A DNA stretch of 64,000 nucleotides from an uncultured Acidimicrobiales bacterium (GTDB lineage: Bacteria > Actinomycetota > Acidimicrobiia > Acidimicrobiales > SZUA-35). The notes beneath the pieces were generated by a model. The model searched no databases, was not told where the DNA came from, and worked only from the letters and a program-made list of their open reading frames with translations. The stretch lies in assembly GCA_937922045.1 (NCBI GenBank), contig CAKZXA010000004.1:131411-195410 (forward strand), given 5' to 3'. Numbering within the stretch: position 1 is the stretch's first letter; every line of letters starts with the position of its first letter. A program made the position numbers and the translations under genes. This document shows, piece after piece, positions 37,893 to 48,853 of this stretch.

Positions 37893-38441
37893 ATGACGCT
37901 CGTTCCCGACGATGGACCCCTCTCAGCCCATCAAGCGCTCGCAGCCCAGCGACAACTTCTGATCTTCTCCCCGCTCGACGATGGCGCAACCTCCGATCTC
38001 TGCGCCCAGCTTCTCGCTCTCGATGGCGAGTCTGGCGAATCGGTGGAGCTCTTGGTCAAGAGCGATGGCGGACCGCTCCATGCGATCTTCCCCCTCCTCG
38101 ATGTGATCTCGCTCATGCGGGCGCCGGTCAACATCACCTGCCTTGGAACGATCAGCGGCACCGCAATCGCGCTTGTGTTGGCGGGTACCGGTCGACGAGA
38201 GGCCAGACCTCGTGCCCGGTTCCGCTTCGGACTCGAACGAGTCGCGGCCATCGACGTACGAATCCGAGAAGTTACGACTCTGGCCGAAGAGGAAGCCACC
38301 CTCCGCCAGCGGTATGTCGACTTCCTCGTTGAGCGAACCGGTGAGGACGCCGACTGGCTCCACGCCCAGCTGGACGATCGAACAATCTTTGCCGCCGATC
38401 GCGCCCATGAACTCGGCATCTTGACGACAAAGCCCTCCTAG
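37893..38441 (+). CDS. ClpP-like protein with apparently lost catalytic residues
   Basis: A 182-residue protein with the ClpP fold pattern. ELLVKSDGGPLHAIFPLLDVI matches the strand with the Gly-Gly turn, and NITCLGTISGTAIALVLAGTG matches the active-site helix. Aligning by the shared Cys-x-Gly and Pro positions, the nucleophile Ser of GxAAS becomes Gly89 (a Ser is one place earlier) and the active His of the MIHQP segment becomes Gly113 (FRFGLER). So it is probably inactive, like ClpR subunits. No other clp gene is nearby. The alignment is by eye. Confidence 0.72.
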   Translation: MTLVPDDGPLSAHQALAAQRQLLIFSPLDDGATSDLCAQLLALDGESGESVELLVKSDGGPLHAIFPLLDVISLMRAPVNITCLGTISGTAIALVLAGTGRREARPRARFRFGLERVAAIDVRIREVTTLAEEEATLRQRYVDFLVERTGEDADWLHAQLDDRTIFAADRAHELGILTTKPS

Positions 38442-38554
38442 GCGACGAGCATTCGACATCCAGCAGGTTGCCAACGTCAAGGTCCTAACCGATGCTCGCA
38501 AGCAGCTCTATCAGCTGCTGGCGGAGTAACGCCCCTTCGCTCCGACACCACCGG

Positions 38555-38770
38555 TCATGACTCGTTCCGAACTTGCTCTTCGGCCCGAGCTTTGAGCCCA
38601 CGGTTCATGGCCTCGAAGCCCTCTCTGGTGTCGGTGTCTAGCGACTTGCGGAGAAGCCGCACAAGAATGCCGTTGAAGTATTCGCTGTGCACGAGCCGGG
38701 TGCCGACGGCGGTCGATGCACCATCGATGACACGATGGAAGCCAGGGCCGGTCTGTGGGGTTAATGGATT
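38555..38770 (-). pseudogene. 5'-truncated SRPBCC-family gene remnant
   Basis: About 70 codons in one frame ending with TGA at 38557-38555. It encodes FHRVIDGASTAVGTRLVHS, EYFNGILVRLLRKSL and GFEAMNRGLKARAEE, the typical C-terminus of START/SRPBCC polyketide-cyclase-like proteins. There is no start codon; an in-frame stop lies just upstream and the OsmC gene begins there. The first 80 or so codons are therefore gone. It fills most of the 365-bp gap between the ClpP-like and OsmC genes. Confidence 0.65.
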
Positions 38771-38805
38771 GGACGTTCAAAACACCAGACGATTGGCAGA
38801 ACCAC

Positions 38806-39234
38806 ATGACAACGATTACCGCTGAACTAATCGACGGCTATCAGGTCGAGATCACGAACGGCGATCATACATGGCGGGCCGACGAGCCCCTCGATCTCGG
38901 CGGAGACAACACCGGGCCGAACCCCTACGACCTGCTCCTCGGCTCCCTGGCTGCATGCACCACGATCACCCTGTCGATGTATGCGAAACGCAAGCAGATC
39001 CCGATCACCTCACTATCGGTGTCCTACTCACATGAGAAGGTACACGCCGACGATTGTGAGCAATGCGACGACGCCCACACCGGCATGGTCGACAGGATCG
39101 GCTCCCAAATTTTCATCGATGGCGACTTCGATGAGGCCACGCGCAAACGTCTCGAACAGATCGCCCAGCGATGCCCAGTTCACAAGACACTCGAAGCCGG
39201 TGTGGTCTTCGACGAGACGGTCTACGTTGGCTAG
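38806..39234 (+). CDS. OsmC-family peroxide-reducing protein
   Basis: A 142-residue OsmC/Ohr-fold protein. The two reactive Cys are visible: LLGSLAACTTITLSMYA (peroxidatic) and QRCPVHKTLE (resolving). GGDNTGPNPYDLLL is the usual loop before the first Cys. Two extra Cys in DDCEQCDDAHTG could bind metal or form a disulfide. It should reduce organic hydroperoxides. The ATG at 38806 begins the conserved part. The 3' end overlaps the convergent coxL-like gene by 4 bp. Confidence 0.9.
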   Translation: MTTITAELIDGYQVEITNGDHTWRADEPLDLGGDNTGPNPYDLLLGSLAACTTITLSMYAKRKQIPITSLSVSYSHEKVHADDCEQCDDAHTGMVDRIGSQIFIDGDFDEATRKRLEQIAQRCPVHKTLEAGVVFDETVYVG

Positions 39235-41789
39235 CCCAGCACGCCAGCCAATTCGAGAATGCGATGCGGTGGCAAATACAACTCGGTGACCTGAACTCCC
39301 AATGCGTCCGACACGGCATTGCCGAGCGCCGGGGGCGCCCCGATCATGCCGCCCTCACCGGTGCCACGCGAATCCCCGTCGCCACCCGTGATGGTTTCCA
39401 TATGATCAACCTCGATCGCAGGGATCTCCATCGCGGTCGGAATCAGGTAATCCATGTAGGTCGTCGAAGCTAGGTTGGCGCTCTCGTCGTAGTTCATCTT
39501 CTCGTAGAAGACAGCGCCGATCCCCTGAGCAACACCGCCCCGCACCTGTCCGTCGACGATTGCAGGGTTAATGATCCGCCCACAGTCCTCCACCACCAGG
39601 TAGCGAGGGATGGTCACGAATCCGGTCTCAAGATCGATGTCGACAACGGCGACGTGGGTCGCCACCGACCATCCCCCATTGCCAGTGCCCGTGTAGCGGT
39701 CCACGTGCTCGAAGACCGGCCCGGACGTTATGCCCTTCTCGCTCTTGGCCTTGGCCGCTACGTCGGCATAGCTGACACCACGGGCCGGAACACCGGCCAC
39801 GTGAATAGTGCCATCGGAGATCTCAATGTCGTCGGGGTTTGCTTCCAGCATGTCGGCTGCGACCGAAACGACCTGACGACGAACCTCCCGAGCCGTCGAT
39901 CGCATCACGCCAGCTCCCATCGGCGCTCCACGAGATCCCCCGGTTCCGATCACGCTGAACGGGGTGCGGTCGGTGTCTCCCCAAACGATATCGACATCGT
40001 CCATAGCCACCCCGAACTCGTCGGCGACCACCTGAGCGTAGGTGGTCTGATGGCTTTGCCCGTGAGGAGATTGGGCCGTATACATCACGATGCGGCCATC
40101 TTCTTCGACGGTGGCCCGGCCGTCTTCAAACAGCAGCATGGCGTTGCCAGGCTGCAGACTGTCGCCAAAGTTCGGCGGGCCTGGGGCAGCCTCGTGGTAG
40201 GTGGCCAGTCCAAGCCCGATGCGATGGCCGCGCTGCTTGGCGTCGGCCTTGTCTCGGTCTAGCTGATCCATGTCGATCAGCTCAAGGGCCCGCTCCAGCG
40301 TCTTCTTGGCCGACATGGTGGCATCCAGATCGGGGCCGGTGATCATCGACATCGGGAGCTTGTCGTCGCCGATCATGTTTTTTCGACGCAGGTCGCCGGG
40401 TGTCATCCCGATCTTCTCAGCGGCGATGTCGATAAGCCGTTCCCGCACCCAGGTCTCATGAGCCCACGGCCCTCGGTAAGGAACCACGGTTCCCTTGTTG
40501 GTAGCGACGATCCTCGTCTCGAGATGGAATGCCTTGAAGTCGTAGGGCCCCGGCATGTAGACCTTCCACATCAGGCTGGTGATGGCAGCACCAAAGGGGA
40601 ACCCGGGGTAGGCCCCGTGATCGATGACCGCATCACAGCGAAGGCCATGAAAGGTGCCGTCACGGTCGAGGGCGAGACTGAGGGTGAATCGTTCCTCCCG
40701 AGCCTGGCCGCCGTTTGTCAGGTTCTCGACCCGATCCTCGATCCACTGCACACTTCGACCCATCGTCTTGGCCACAGCTACCACGGTGAGCTCCTCGCGG
40801 GTCACCGCGCCCTTGCAGCCGAACCCGCCGCCGATATCGGCAGTCTTCACGGTTGGGAAGTCATCTGCGGCCAACAGACCAAGGCCCATGCGCATCAACG
40901 TCCCCATGGCGTTCTCCGCCTTGCGCTGCGTCTTCATGGCCGCCGGGTCCTGTTTGCGCAGTTCTTCGCGCTGATCCTTGAGGAACTCGCGAGCAGCGCC
41001 TACAAACGCCTTGCGCCGCTTCTTGTTTACAGCGAACTGGCGAAGCGATCGACCGGGACCCTGGTTAACCGTGATGCCAGCAGCGATCCAGCGAAGCACG
41101 TTCGGGGCCTGGGTGGTGCTGTGCAGAGTGAGATGCCGGGTAGCGGGGTCGACCTCCGCCAGGATTCCCTTGGTCTCCATCGGCTGGTTAGTGAGCCGGT
41201 GGCTGTCGAACCTCTCGGTCACGACCACCTCGGCCTTGGTAAAGGCATCGTTGATGTCGCCGAAGGTGTCGGTCGTGTCGGCCAACACGTTGCCGTCGGC
41301 CTTTGGCCAGATCTGGGCCGCCGATGGCTCAACGGCCCGGTCGACGTCGGGAACCGGTTCGAGCGGGTCGTAGTCGACGACAACCTGTTCGACCGCATCT
41401 TCGGCCAGCGGCCGGGACTCGGCGATGACCACGGCAACGGGATCCCCAACATGGCGGACAACATCGTCGCTCATGATCGTGTACAGCGGGGAATACACGC
41501 CCTTGATCGACGCCAAGGGCGGCACCCGGTTGGTGAGCTCGTTGATCTCGGATCCGGTGAAGACCCGTACAACCCCTGGCATTCTTCTTGCCGTCGACAC
41601 ATCGATCCTGGTCACCCGGGCGTGGGGGTACGGACTACGGACGAAGGCGGCATGGAGCACGCCTTCGGGATTGATGTCGGCGACAAACCGTCCTTCACCG
41701 ACAAGAAAGCGATCGTCCTCCACCCGCTTGACCGATTGGCCGGTGAAACCCAGGCCCGATGTTTGCGCATTCGTGGCTTCAAACGTCAT
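39231..41789 (-). CDS. Xanthine/CO dehydrogenase-family molybdenum large subunit (CoxL-like)
   Basis: An 852-residue catalytic subunit of the molybdenum hydroxylase family. The N-terminal a/b hammerhead domain (VKRVEDDRFLVGEGRFVADI, ARVTRIDVSTAR) is followed by the Mo-binding domain with GGGFGCKGA, YRGPWAHETWVRE in the active-site loop, GGSRGAPMGAGV and the C-terminal GEGGMIGAPPALGNAV with the catalytic Glu. The loop reads PYRGPWA rather than the CSFR loop of form I CO dehydrogenase, so CO is probably not the substrate. The ATG at 41789 overlaps the coxS-like stop. Its FAD partner gene is broken. Confidence 0.88.
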   Translation of the reverse strand: MTFEATNAQTSGLGFTGQSVKRVEDDRFLVGEGRFVADINPEGVLHAAFVRSPYPHARVTRIDVSTARRMPGVVRVFTGSEINELTNRVPPLASIKGVYSPLYTIMSDDVVRHVGDPVAVVIAESRPLAEDAVEQVVVDYDPLEPVPDVDRAVEPSAAQIWPKADGNVLADTTDTFGDINDAFTKAEVVVTERFDSHRLTNQPMETKGILAEVDPATRHLTLHSTTQAPNVLRWIAAGITVNQGPGRSLRQFAVNKKRRKAFVGAAREFLKDQREELRKQDPAAMKTQRKAENAMGTLMRMGLGLLAADDFPTVKTADIGGGFGCKGAVTREELTVVAVAKTMGRSVQWIEDRVENLTNGGQAREERFTLSLALDRDGTFHGLRCDAVIDHGAYPGFPFGAAITSLMWKVYMPGPYDFKAFHLETRIVATNKGTVVPYRGPWAHETWVRERLIDIAAEKIGMTPGDLRRKNMIGDDKLPMSMITGPDLDATMSAKKTLERALELIDMDQLDRDKADAKQRGHRIGLGLATYHEAAPGPPNFGDSLQPGNAMLLFEDGRATVEEDGRIVMYTAQSPHGQSHQTTYAQVVADEFGVAMDDVDIVWGDTDRTPFSVIGTGGSRGAPMGAGVMRSTAREVRRQVVSVAADMLEANPDDIEISDGTIHVAGVPARGVSYADVAAKAKSEKGITSGPVFEHVDRYTGTGNGGWSVATHVAVVDIDLETGFVTIPRYLVVEDCGRIINPAIVDGQVRGGVAQGIGAVFYEKMNYDESANLASTTYMDYLIPTAMEIPAIEVDHMETITGGDGDSRGTGEGGMIGAPPALGNAVSDALGVQVTELYLPPHRILELAGVLG

Positions 41790-42328
41790 TGGCCTGACCG
41801 CTCCTTGTTCTGTGACGACAGGATGTTCTGTGACGACAGGATCTCGACGGCGGTCTCGACCCCGGCCACGATCGACTGGTAGCCGGTGCAGCGGCAAAGA
41901 TTGCCACTCAGCTCTTCCCGAATCTCCCGCTCGGTTGGATTCGGATTCTCAGCCAACAAGGCGACCGTGCTCATGATGAACCCGGGCGAGCAGAAGGCGC
42001 ACTGGAACGACATCGCCTGGTACATGGCCTCCTGAATAGGGCTACGAGTGTCACCGTCGCTCAACCCTTCGATGGTGACAATCTCGCAGCCGTCAGCCTG
42101 GGCGGTGAGCATCAGACAGGACCGGGCCGGTTCGCCACCGACGAGCACGGTGCAAGCGCCGCACACACCGTGTTCGCACCCGAGATGGGTGCCGGTGAGA
42201 CCGAGCGAGTCGCGAAGCGTGTCGGCCAGCGAGCAGCGAGGGTCGACGTCGAGTGTGGTTGCGTTGCCGTTGACCGTCATCGACACCGACACGATCATGG
42301 CCGCCAGCTCTTCAGAGGTGTGCGTCAT
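41786..42328 (-). CDS. Xanthine/CO dehydrogenase-family [2Fe-2S] small subunit (CoxS-like)
   Basis: A 180-residue electron-transfer subunit with both cluster motifs: plant-type [16 protein letters not shown] with a later Cys (RSCLML), and the second domain QCAFCSPGF plus [12 protein letters not shown]. The C-terminus carries a duplicated ILSSQN caused by an 18-bp tandem repeat. It lies between the FAD-subunit remnant and the large subunit, the common M-S-L order. Confidence 0.92.
   Translation of the reverse strand: MTHTSEELAAMIVSVSMTVNGNATTLDVDPRCSLADTLRDSLGLTGTHLGCEHGVCGACTVLVGGEPARSCLMLTAQADGCEIVTIEGLSDGDTRSPIQEAMYQAMSFQCAFCSPGFIMSTVALLAENPNPTEREIREELSGNLCRCTGYQSIVAGVETAVEILSSQNILSSQNKERSGQ
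41806..41841. repeat. 18-bp perfect tandem duplication in the coxS-like 3' end
   Basis: TGTTCTGTGACGACAGGA occurs twice in a row (41806-41823, 41824-41841). Being 18 bp, it keeps the frame and adds six residues to the small subunit's tail. It looks like recent replication slippage and should not affect the Fe-S domains. Confidence 0.9.
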
Positions 42329-43003
42329 GCCGCCACCCCGATCCTGCTGGAGGCTTCCGCCAACCCTTTTCGGGTGAGCACGCCGGCTATATGTTTGCGG
42401 TAGTCGGCGGTGGCGTGAACATCGCCCGTGGGGTCGAGCGTGTTGCTGACCACCTCGGAAGCTTGGGCGAACACATCTTCGGTCGGCGTCTGGCCGACCA
42501 GAACGGCTTCAGCTTCGGCCACACGGACGGGCACCGGCGCAACGCCGAAGAAGCTCAACGCAGCCGAGGTGATCCGGTCGCCCGACATATCGAGTGCGCA
42601 GGCCAAGCCGACCATGGCGTAGTCGCCGTGGCGCCGACTCAGTTCCACAACCGACGAGCCAGCCGACGACGGTGCCCCGCGTACGGATGGCTCGGTGGCC
42701 GACATGAGGCATGGCTTGGTGAACGAGCGGGGCGTGACGAGCCAGCTCATCAGACCGTTCCGCGGTGGCGTGCCGCACGAGGGCACCGATAGTTGTTCCA
42801 TCGAGGCCGACGTCAATGCGATCAAGGCCTGGCAGCCGTCCGATGTCGACGATGTGCTCGGGTGCGGCTAGGCGAAGAGCCATAACCGGGAGCAGGCTTT
42901 GACCGCCAGCGAGTATCTTGGCGTCGTCGCCGAAGCGATCGAGGAGGTCGAGAGCCTCGTCGATCGACTGGGGCCGGTGATAGGTGAAGGGCGCCGGTTT
43001 CAT
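42325..43003 (-). pseudogene. FAD-binding subunit (CoxM-like), broken by an internal out-of-frame deletion
   Basis: The 5' part encodes a normal CoxM start: MKPAPFTYHRPQSIDEALDL, KILAGGQSLLPVMALRL for FAD, and HVGHRAIRTRGTV. At about 42665 the frame switches. The other frame continues with VVELSRRHGDYAMVGLACAL and the C-terminal domain to the stop at 42325, overlapping the coxS-like start. The segment that normally follows RTRGTV (GGSLAHADP and about 60 more residues, holding FAD contacts) is absent. The product would be truncated or missing, so the complex should lack its flavin subunit. A sequencing error alone would not explain the missing residues. Confidence 0.85.
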
Positions 43004-43046
43004 AGAAACACCGTAGCTGTCGGTCGGATGAGTGCTCATCAACCGG

Positions 43047-43622
43047 CTAGCCAGGCGCCTTCAAACCCTCCGGGCTGGTGTCGTACACGAGGCGCACGGC
43101 TCCCTGGCTAAACGGGGTCACCTTGAGGGGCCGCATCGGCCCGGCGAACGGCTGGCTGAACAAGGGGATTCCCTCGCCAATCGCCTCGGGCATGACGGTG
43201 ATATCCAACGTATCGACGACGCCGCCGAGCAGGGCGTCGGTCACGACGTTGCCGCCACCGAAAACCCAGAGCCGCTTCGGGGTCGAGGCTGCGAACTCTT
43301 TGATCGCTTGAGCGGTTGGGGTGGCGGCGAAGGATATGTTTGCTCCGTCGGGCACCGGCAGGTCGTTGGCGGTGGTCAAAACGAGGGTCGGGCGGTCGCC
43401 CCATGACCAGCCCCAGCTAACGGTCTGCTCATAGGTCGTGCGACCCATCACTAGTGCCCCGATGCGATCAGCCCAGGCAAAGAAATCGAAGTCTTCAAGC
43501 GCATACTTTTCGAGGTAGTCGACCGCCCCGTCCGGTCGGCAAACATAGCCATCGAGCGTGACGGCCAAGCTGGCGACAACGTCATCAGACCGCTCATCTT
43601 CGGGGACCAAGTCTTCGTGCAT
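43047..43622 (-). CDS. Dihydrofolate reductase-like protein (RibD C-terminal family)
   Basis: A 191-residue reductase-fold protein: VASLAVTLDGYVCRPDGAVDYL at the start, then GALVMGRTTYEQ and LWVFGGGNVVTDALLGGVVDTL for nucleotide binding. Such proteins are NADPH reductases of uncertain substrate and differ from true FolA. The ATG at 43622 is chosen; the long upstream frame extension lies under the desaturase promoter. It is divergent from the desaturase gene. Confidence 0.87.
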   Translation of the reverse strand: MHEDLVPEDERSDDVVASLAVTLDGYVCRPDGAVDYLEKYALEDFDFFAWADRIGALVMGRTTYEQTVSWGWSWGDRPTLVLTTANDLPVPDGANISFAATPTAQAIKEFAASTPKRLWVFGGGNVVTDALLGGVVDTLDITVMPEAIGEGIPLFSQPFAGPMRPLKVTPFSQGAVRLVYDTSPEGLKAPG

Positions 43623-43724
43623 CGCTGTCCTTCCATTCGCCTGGGCCCCTACGGCGCCGGGGCCACTGGCCTGGTTTTGTTGGCAATGTAACGTTTTAGA
43701 CGCCAGCGATGCCACCATAGGCGG

Positions 43725-44828
43725 GTGCTGCAAGCAACCGATGTCCCAACCACCGCTCAGGCAAAGGCCGTGATCCCGGCCGACTGCTTCGACCGAAGCC
43801 TCGGGCGTTCCAGTCTTCATGCGCTGCTCTCGGTTGTTCTAACCGCTGGCAGCGGCCTCCTGGCCTACCGGTTTCTTCCGGTGGGCCTGGCCTGGACGCC
43901 GGTGTGGTTGCTCTATGCGGTCGTCGTAGGAACCTTCGCCACCGGGGTTTGGGTCATCGCTCACGAGTGCGGGCATCGGGCGTTCGCCAACGGGACCCGA
44001 CTGCAGGACACCGTTGGGTTCGTCTTCCACAGCGCTCTCCTCGTCCCCTACTTCAGTTGGCAGCGAAGCCATGCCATCCATCACAGTCGCACCAACCACG
44101 TCATCGAAGGCGAAACCCATGTGCCTCGACGCGTCGGCACCCCCGAAGGATCTCGCACTCTCGCCGCCCGCAAGCGACTAGGTCCCGTTCCCTACGGACT
44201 GCTCAGCGCTCTCGGCCGGCTCATCGCTGGATGGCCGCTTTACCTGCTGGTGGGATCGACGGGCGGCCCCGAGCGCGGTCTCACCAATCACTTCTGGCCT
44301 AGCCGTCCCTTCTCCTCTGCCCTGTTTCCTAAGCGGTGGGTTCAGAAGGTTCGATGGTCGACGCTTGGGGTCCTGAGCACCGTTGGGCTTCTGGCCTGGT
44401 GGGCGATCAGCGCTGGTTCGCTGTGGCCCGTCCTCGCGCTCTATGTCGGCCCCTACCTCGTGTGCAACATGTGGCTGGTGGCCTACACCTGGCTTCAGCA
44501 CACCGACGAGGACATCCCGCACTACGACGACAACGATTGGTCGTTCGTGCGGGGAGCGTTCTGTTCGGTCGATCGGCCTTATGGGCGCGTGATCGATCTC
44601 CTGCATCACCGCATTGGCTCAACCCACGTGGCCCATCATCTCGACGCCAAGATCCCCCACTACCGCGCCGCCAAGGCCACGCAGGCGATCGCCAGCGCCT
44701 TTCCCCAGCTCTACCGCTATGACCCAACCCCGGTGCCGAAGGCGTTGTGGCGGGTGGCAATGAACTGCCATGTGGTCGAGCCGACGAACGACGGTTGGCA
44801 GTTCACACCCAGCGAATCGGCTCTATGA
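43725..44828 (+). CDS. Membrane fatty acid desaturase (delta-12/FAD2-like)
   Basis: A 367-residue di-iron desaturase with three His boxes: HECGH (residues 80-84), HHSRTNH (119-125) and a C-terminal HVAHH near residue 305. Four to six hydrophobic segments surround them. The order and spacing fit acyl-lipid desaturases of the plant/cyanobacterial FAD2 type, acting at the membrane. The GTG at 43725 is the first good start; the DUF1801 gene follows 9 bp downstream. Confidence 0.9.
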   Translation: MLQATDVPTTAQAKAVIPADCFDRSLGRSSLHALLSVVLTAGSGLLAYRFLPVGLAWTPVWLLYAVVVGTFATGVWVIAHECGHRAFANGTRLQDTVGFVFHSALLVPYFSWQRSHAIHHSRTNHVIEGETHVPRRVGTPEGSRTLAARKRLGPVPYGLLSALGRLIAGWPLYLLVGSTGGPERGLTNHFWPSRPFSSALFPKRWVQKVRWSTLGVLSTVGLLAWWAISAGSLWPVLALYVGPYLVCNMWLVAYTWLQHTDEDIPHYDDNDWSFVRGAFCSVDRPYGRVIDLLHHRIGSTHVAHHLDAKIPHYRAAKATQAIASAFPQLYRYDPTPVPKALWRVAMNCHVVEPTNDGWQFTPSESAL

Positions 44829-44837
44829 TCGCGGAGA

Positions 44838-45251
44838 ATGACTCGTTCCAAACCCAAACTGTTGGCTGGAGGAAACCCACAAATCGCCAAGGGTGATGGT
44901 GATGGCCCTGTGCAGGCCTACATCGCGGCGATGCCGGACTGGAAACGCAAGATAGGCCAGCGGCTCGACGCCCTCATCGAAACAGCTGTTCCCGGTGTGC
45001 ACAAGGCGGTGAAATGGAACCAACCGCTTTACGGCCTTGAGGGCGACGGCTGGTTCGTGTCGTTTCGCTGCTTCACCAAGTATGTGCAGCTGACGTTTTT
45101 CCAGGGAACATCGCTGGATCCGACGCCAACGAAAACCTCGAAGCAAGCCGACGTGCGCTCTGTCGAGATCCACGAGCACGACGAGCTTGACGAGGACGTA
45201 CTGATCTCATGGTTCGAGCAGGCCAGTCGTCTGCCGGGCCAGCGACTCTAG
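44838..45251 (+). CDS. DUF1801 domain protein
   Basis: A 137-residue protein with the DUF1801 (YdhG-like) pattern: VQAYIAAMPDWKRKIGQRLD, then AVKWNQPLYGLEGDGWFVSF and KYVQLTFFQGTSLDP, ending with a short helix. The domain's role is unknown, although the fold resembles iron-chaperone frataxin-like proteins. It is likely co-transcribed with the desaturase, since only 9 bp separate them. Confidence 0.85.
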   Translation: MTRSKPKLLAGGNPQIAKGDGDGPVQAYIAAMPDWKRKIGQRLDALIETAVPGVHKAVKWNQPLYGLEGDGWFVSFRCFTKYVQLTFFQGTSLDPTPTKTSKQADVRSVEIHEHDELDEDVLISWFEQASRLPGQRL

Positions 45252-45307
45252 GCGCTGTTCACAGATATCGGTTGCACGGATCGGTTGCAAGGATCGGTCG
45301 CCAAACC

Positions 45308-45538
45308 TTAAGAACGCCTGGCTCGACGGTCTTGGGCGCGTTGCCACTTGTTCTGACGACTGCGACACGCCTTGCGGCAGTAGCGCTGGTTCGTGGTCTT
45401 GCGCTCGAACAACTCCTGGCATCGCCAGTAGTCGCATACGGCGAGCCGGTCGGGATCGACACCGGGCTCTCCGTCGAAGTCATCGGGAACGTCGATAGAC
45501 CCATTGAACCACTCTGGTCGCTGGGACGCGCCCGACAA
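45308..45538 (-). CDS. Small zinc-finger-like basic protein
   Basis: A putative 76-residue protein with a [20 protein letters not shown] arrangement (Cys-x4-Cys-x13-Cys-x3-Cys) and a highly basic C-terminus, a plausible zinc-binding nucleic-acid binder. The Cys spacing resembles the end of CGNR-type zinc fingers. The only start is a TTG lying inside the MetH remnant on the other strand, so the N-terminus may be lost. It could be a fragment. Confidence 0.35.
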   Translation of the reverse strand: MSGASQRPEWFNGSIDVPDDFDGEPGVDPDRLAVCDYWRCQELFERKTTNQRYCRKACRSRQNKWQRAQDRRARRS

Positions 45539-45564
45539 GGCTGCTCCGTTACTCCAGAGAGCAG

Positions 45565-45804
45565 TTCTCCAACGACGATCTCGTCAAGGAGCGGTACCAG
45601 GGGATCCGACCGGCTCCGGGCTACCCGGCTTGCCCCCATCACAACCGAGAAGCAAACGATCTTCGAACTGCTTGAGGCCATCCCGCAAGCCGATACTTTG
45701 GTGTCCGGCGGATCGGCCAAGACCAGCTCGAAGACTATGCGGCCCGAAAGGGCATGCCGCTAGAGGACGCCGCTCGCTGGCTGGCCCCCGTCTTCACGCC
45801 ATGA
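45565..45804 (+). pseudogene. metH: Remnant of the C-terminal activation domain of B12-dependent methionine synthase
   Basis: Pieces in three frames follow the MetH activation domain in order. Frame 1 gives [17 protein letters not shown] shift then gives [13 protein letters not shown]. After a deletion a third frame gives [18 protein letters not shown] and ARWLAP, ending at TGA 45802-45804. The catalytic SAM-binding loop and all N-terminal domains are missing. So a metH once here has been reduced to about 240 bp. An intact methionine synthase may exist elsewhere. Confidence 0.8.
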
Positions 45805-45825
45805 TCTCTGCCCGGCGTAGCCCGA

Positions 45826-45981
45826 CTAGCCGGTGAAGCTGGCTTCTGTATGCGAGCCGTCGCATAGAGGCTTGTTGGCCGATTCGCCGCAGCGGCACAA
45901 GTCGTAGGTTGCCCGGGTTTCCACCTGATCACCGGTTTGCCAGGTCAGGGTTTCGCCGTGTTCGGAGGTGATCGGCTTCAT
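45826..45981 (-). CDS. CDGSH-type iron-sulfur protein
   Basis: A 51-residue protein consisting of one CDGSH domain. The [2Fe-2S] ligands are the Cys-x-Cys in LCRCGESANKP, the Cys in LCDGSH and its His. The short N-terminal TLTWQTGDQVETRATYD supplies the strand. Small stand-alone CDGSH proteins are common in bacteria; they carry redox-labile clusters of uncertain role. The ATG at 45981 starts the conserved part. Confidence 0.8.
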   Translation of the reverse strand: MKPITSEHGETLTWQTGDQVETRATYDLCRCGESANKPLCDGSHTEASFTG

Positions 45982-46034
45982 GTCGCCGCTACCGGGGCTC
46001 CGAGCCCCGGCCGACAACCTTCAGCGAAAAGCGT

Positions 46035-46069
46035 AGTCGCCCCGCCGGAACGAGTCCGACGGGGCGACT
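46035..46069 (-). terminator. Rho-independent terminator after katG
   Basis: AGTCGCCCCG (from 46035) pairs with CGGGGCGACT (to 46069); four further pairs close after one mismatch, with a small loop. On the minus strand the stem is followed by a short T-run (ACGCTTTTCG). It lies 46 bp beyond the katG stop and fits the end of the furA-katG operon. Confidence 0.7.
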
Positions 46070-46114
46070 GCAATTGCAAACGTTGAGCACCGCGGGTAGC
46101 GGTGACCGGATGGA

Positions 46115-48334
<2,220 letters not shown>

Positions 48335-48793
48335 TCAGCGTAGGCAGTCGGGGCACCGGCCCCAATAGACGACCTCAGCCTCGTCGATCTCGAAGCCGTA
48401 GTCTTGCTCGGCGACGAGACACGGCGTCGACCCGACCGCACAATCGATGTCGAAAATAAGGCTGCAGCCTCGGCACACCAGATGATGGTGATTATCGCCG
48501 ACGCGGTCCTCGTAGCGAGCGGGCGAACCGGTGGGCTGAATCCGACGGATGAGACGCTTGTCGGCGAGGGCGCCAAGCGTGTCATAGACCGCTTGCCGGG
48601 AGATTGAACCGATCTTGTCCCGCACGATCTCGGTCAGCTCTTCGGCCGTGGCATGAGGACCGGCGGTGACGGCCTCCATGATCGCCAGACGCTGTGCGGT
48701 GACCTGCAGCCCACAACTTCTCAGTTGCTGCTCGTAGCTCTGCTGCTCGTTCGCAACATGAGCGAGCTGCTCTTGCTCGAGGGCGTCGGTCAC
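48335..48793 (-). CDS. furA: Fur-family peroxide/iron regulator (FurA-like)
   Basis: A 152-residue DNA-binding repressor. The winged helix spans [19 protein letters not shown] and [19 protein letters not shown]. The metal/dimer domain has the HHH cluster in [12 protein letters not shown] and a second CPDC pair near the end, the structural zinc site. It is placed directly upstream of katG, so it is most likely the repressor of its own operon, responding to peroxide through its metal site. The start is a GTG. Confidence 0.92.
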   Translation of the reverse strand: MTDALEQEQLAHVANEQQSYEQQLRSCGLQVTAQRLAIMEAVTAGPHATAEELTEIVRDKIGSISRQAVYDTLGALADKRLIRRIQPTGSPARYEDRVGDNHHHLVCRGCSLIFDIDCAVGSTPCLVAEQDYGFEIDEAEVVYWGRCPDCLR

Positions 48794-48800
48794 GATTCAC

Positions 48801-48831
48801 AAGTCAAGCAGACATTCTGGACACAGTCAAG
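48801..48831 (-). promoter_or_regulatory. Direct repeat CTTGACT in the furA-katG promoter
   Basis: On the minus strand TTGACT occurs at 48830-48825 and again at 48807-48802, immediately upstream of the furA GTG. The first copy suits a -35 element of a furA promoter, as in mycobacteria where furA transcription starts close to the gene. The repeat could also be part of the FurA operator. No clear -10 is visible. Confidence 0.4.
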
Positions 48832-48853
48832 AGTTCGGCATCGACTTCCTGAC

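Noticed and set aside
40458..41882. 474-codon plus-strand frame opposite the coxL-like gene
   Set aside because: It is an antisense shadow of a gene with clear molybdenum-hydroxylase motifs; the codon bias of high-GC DNA opens such frames. The same applies to 387-968 (minus), 3526-4485, 7435-8424 and 46991-48049 (plus).
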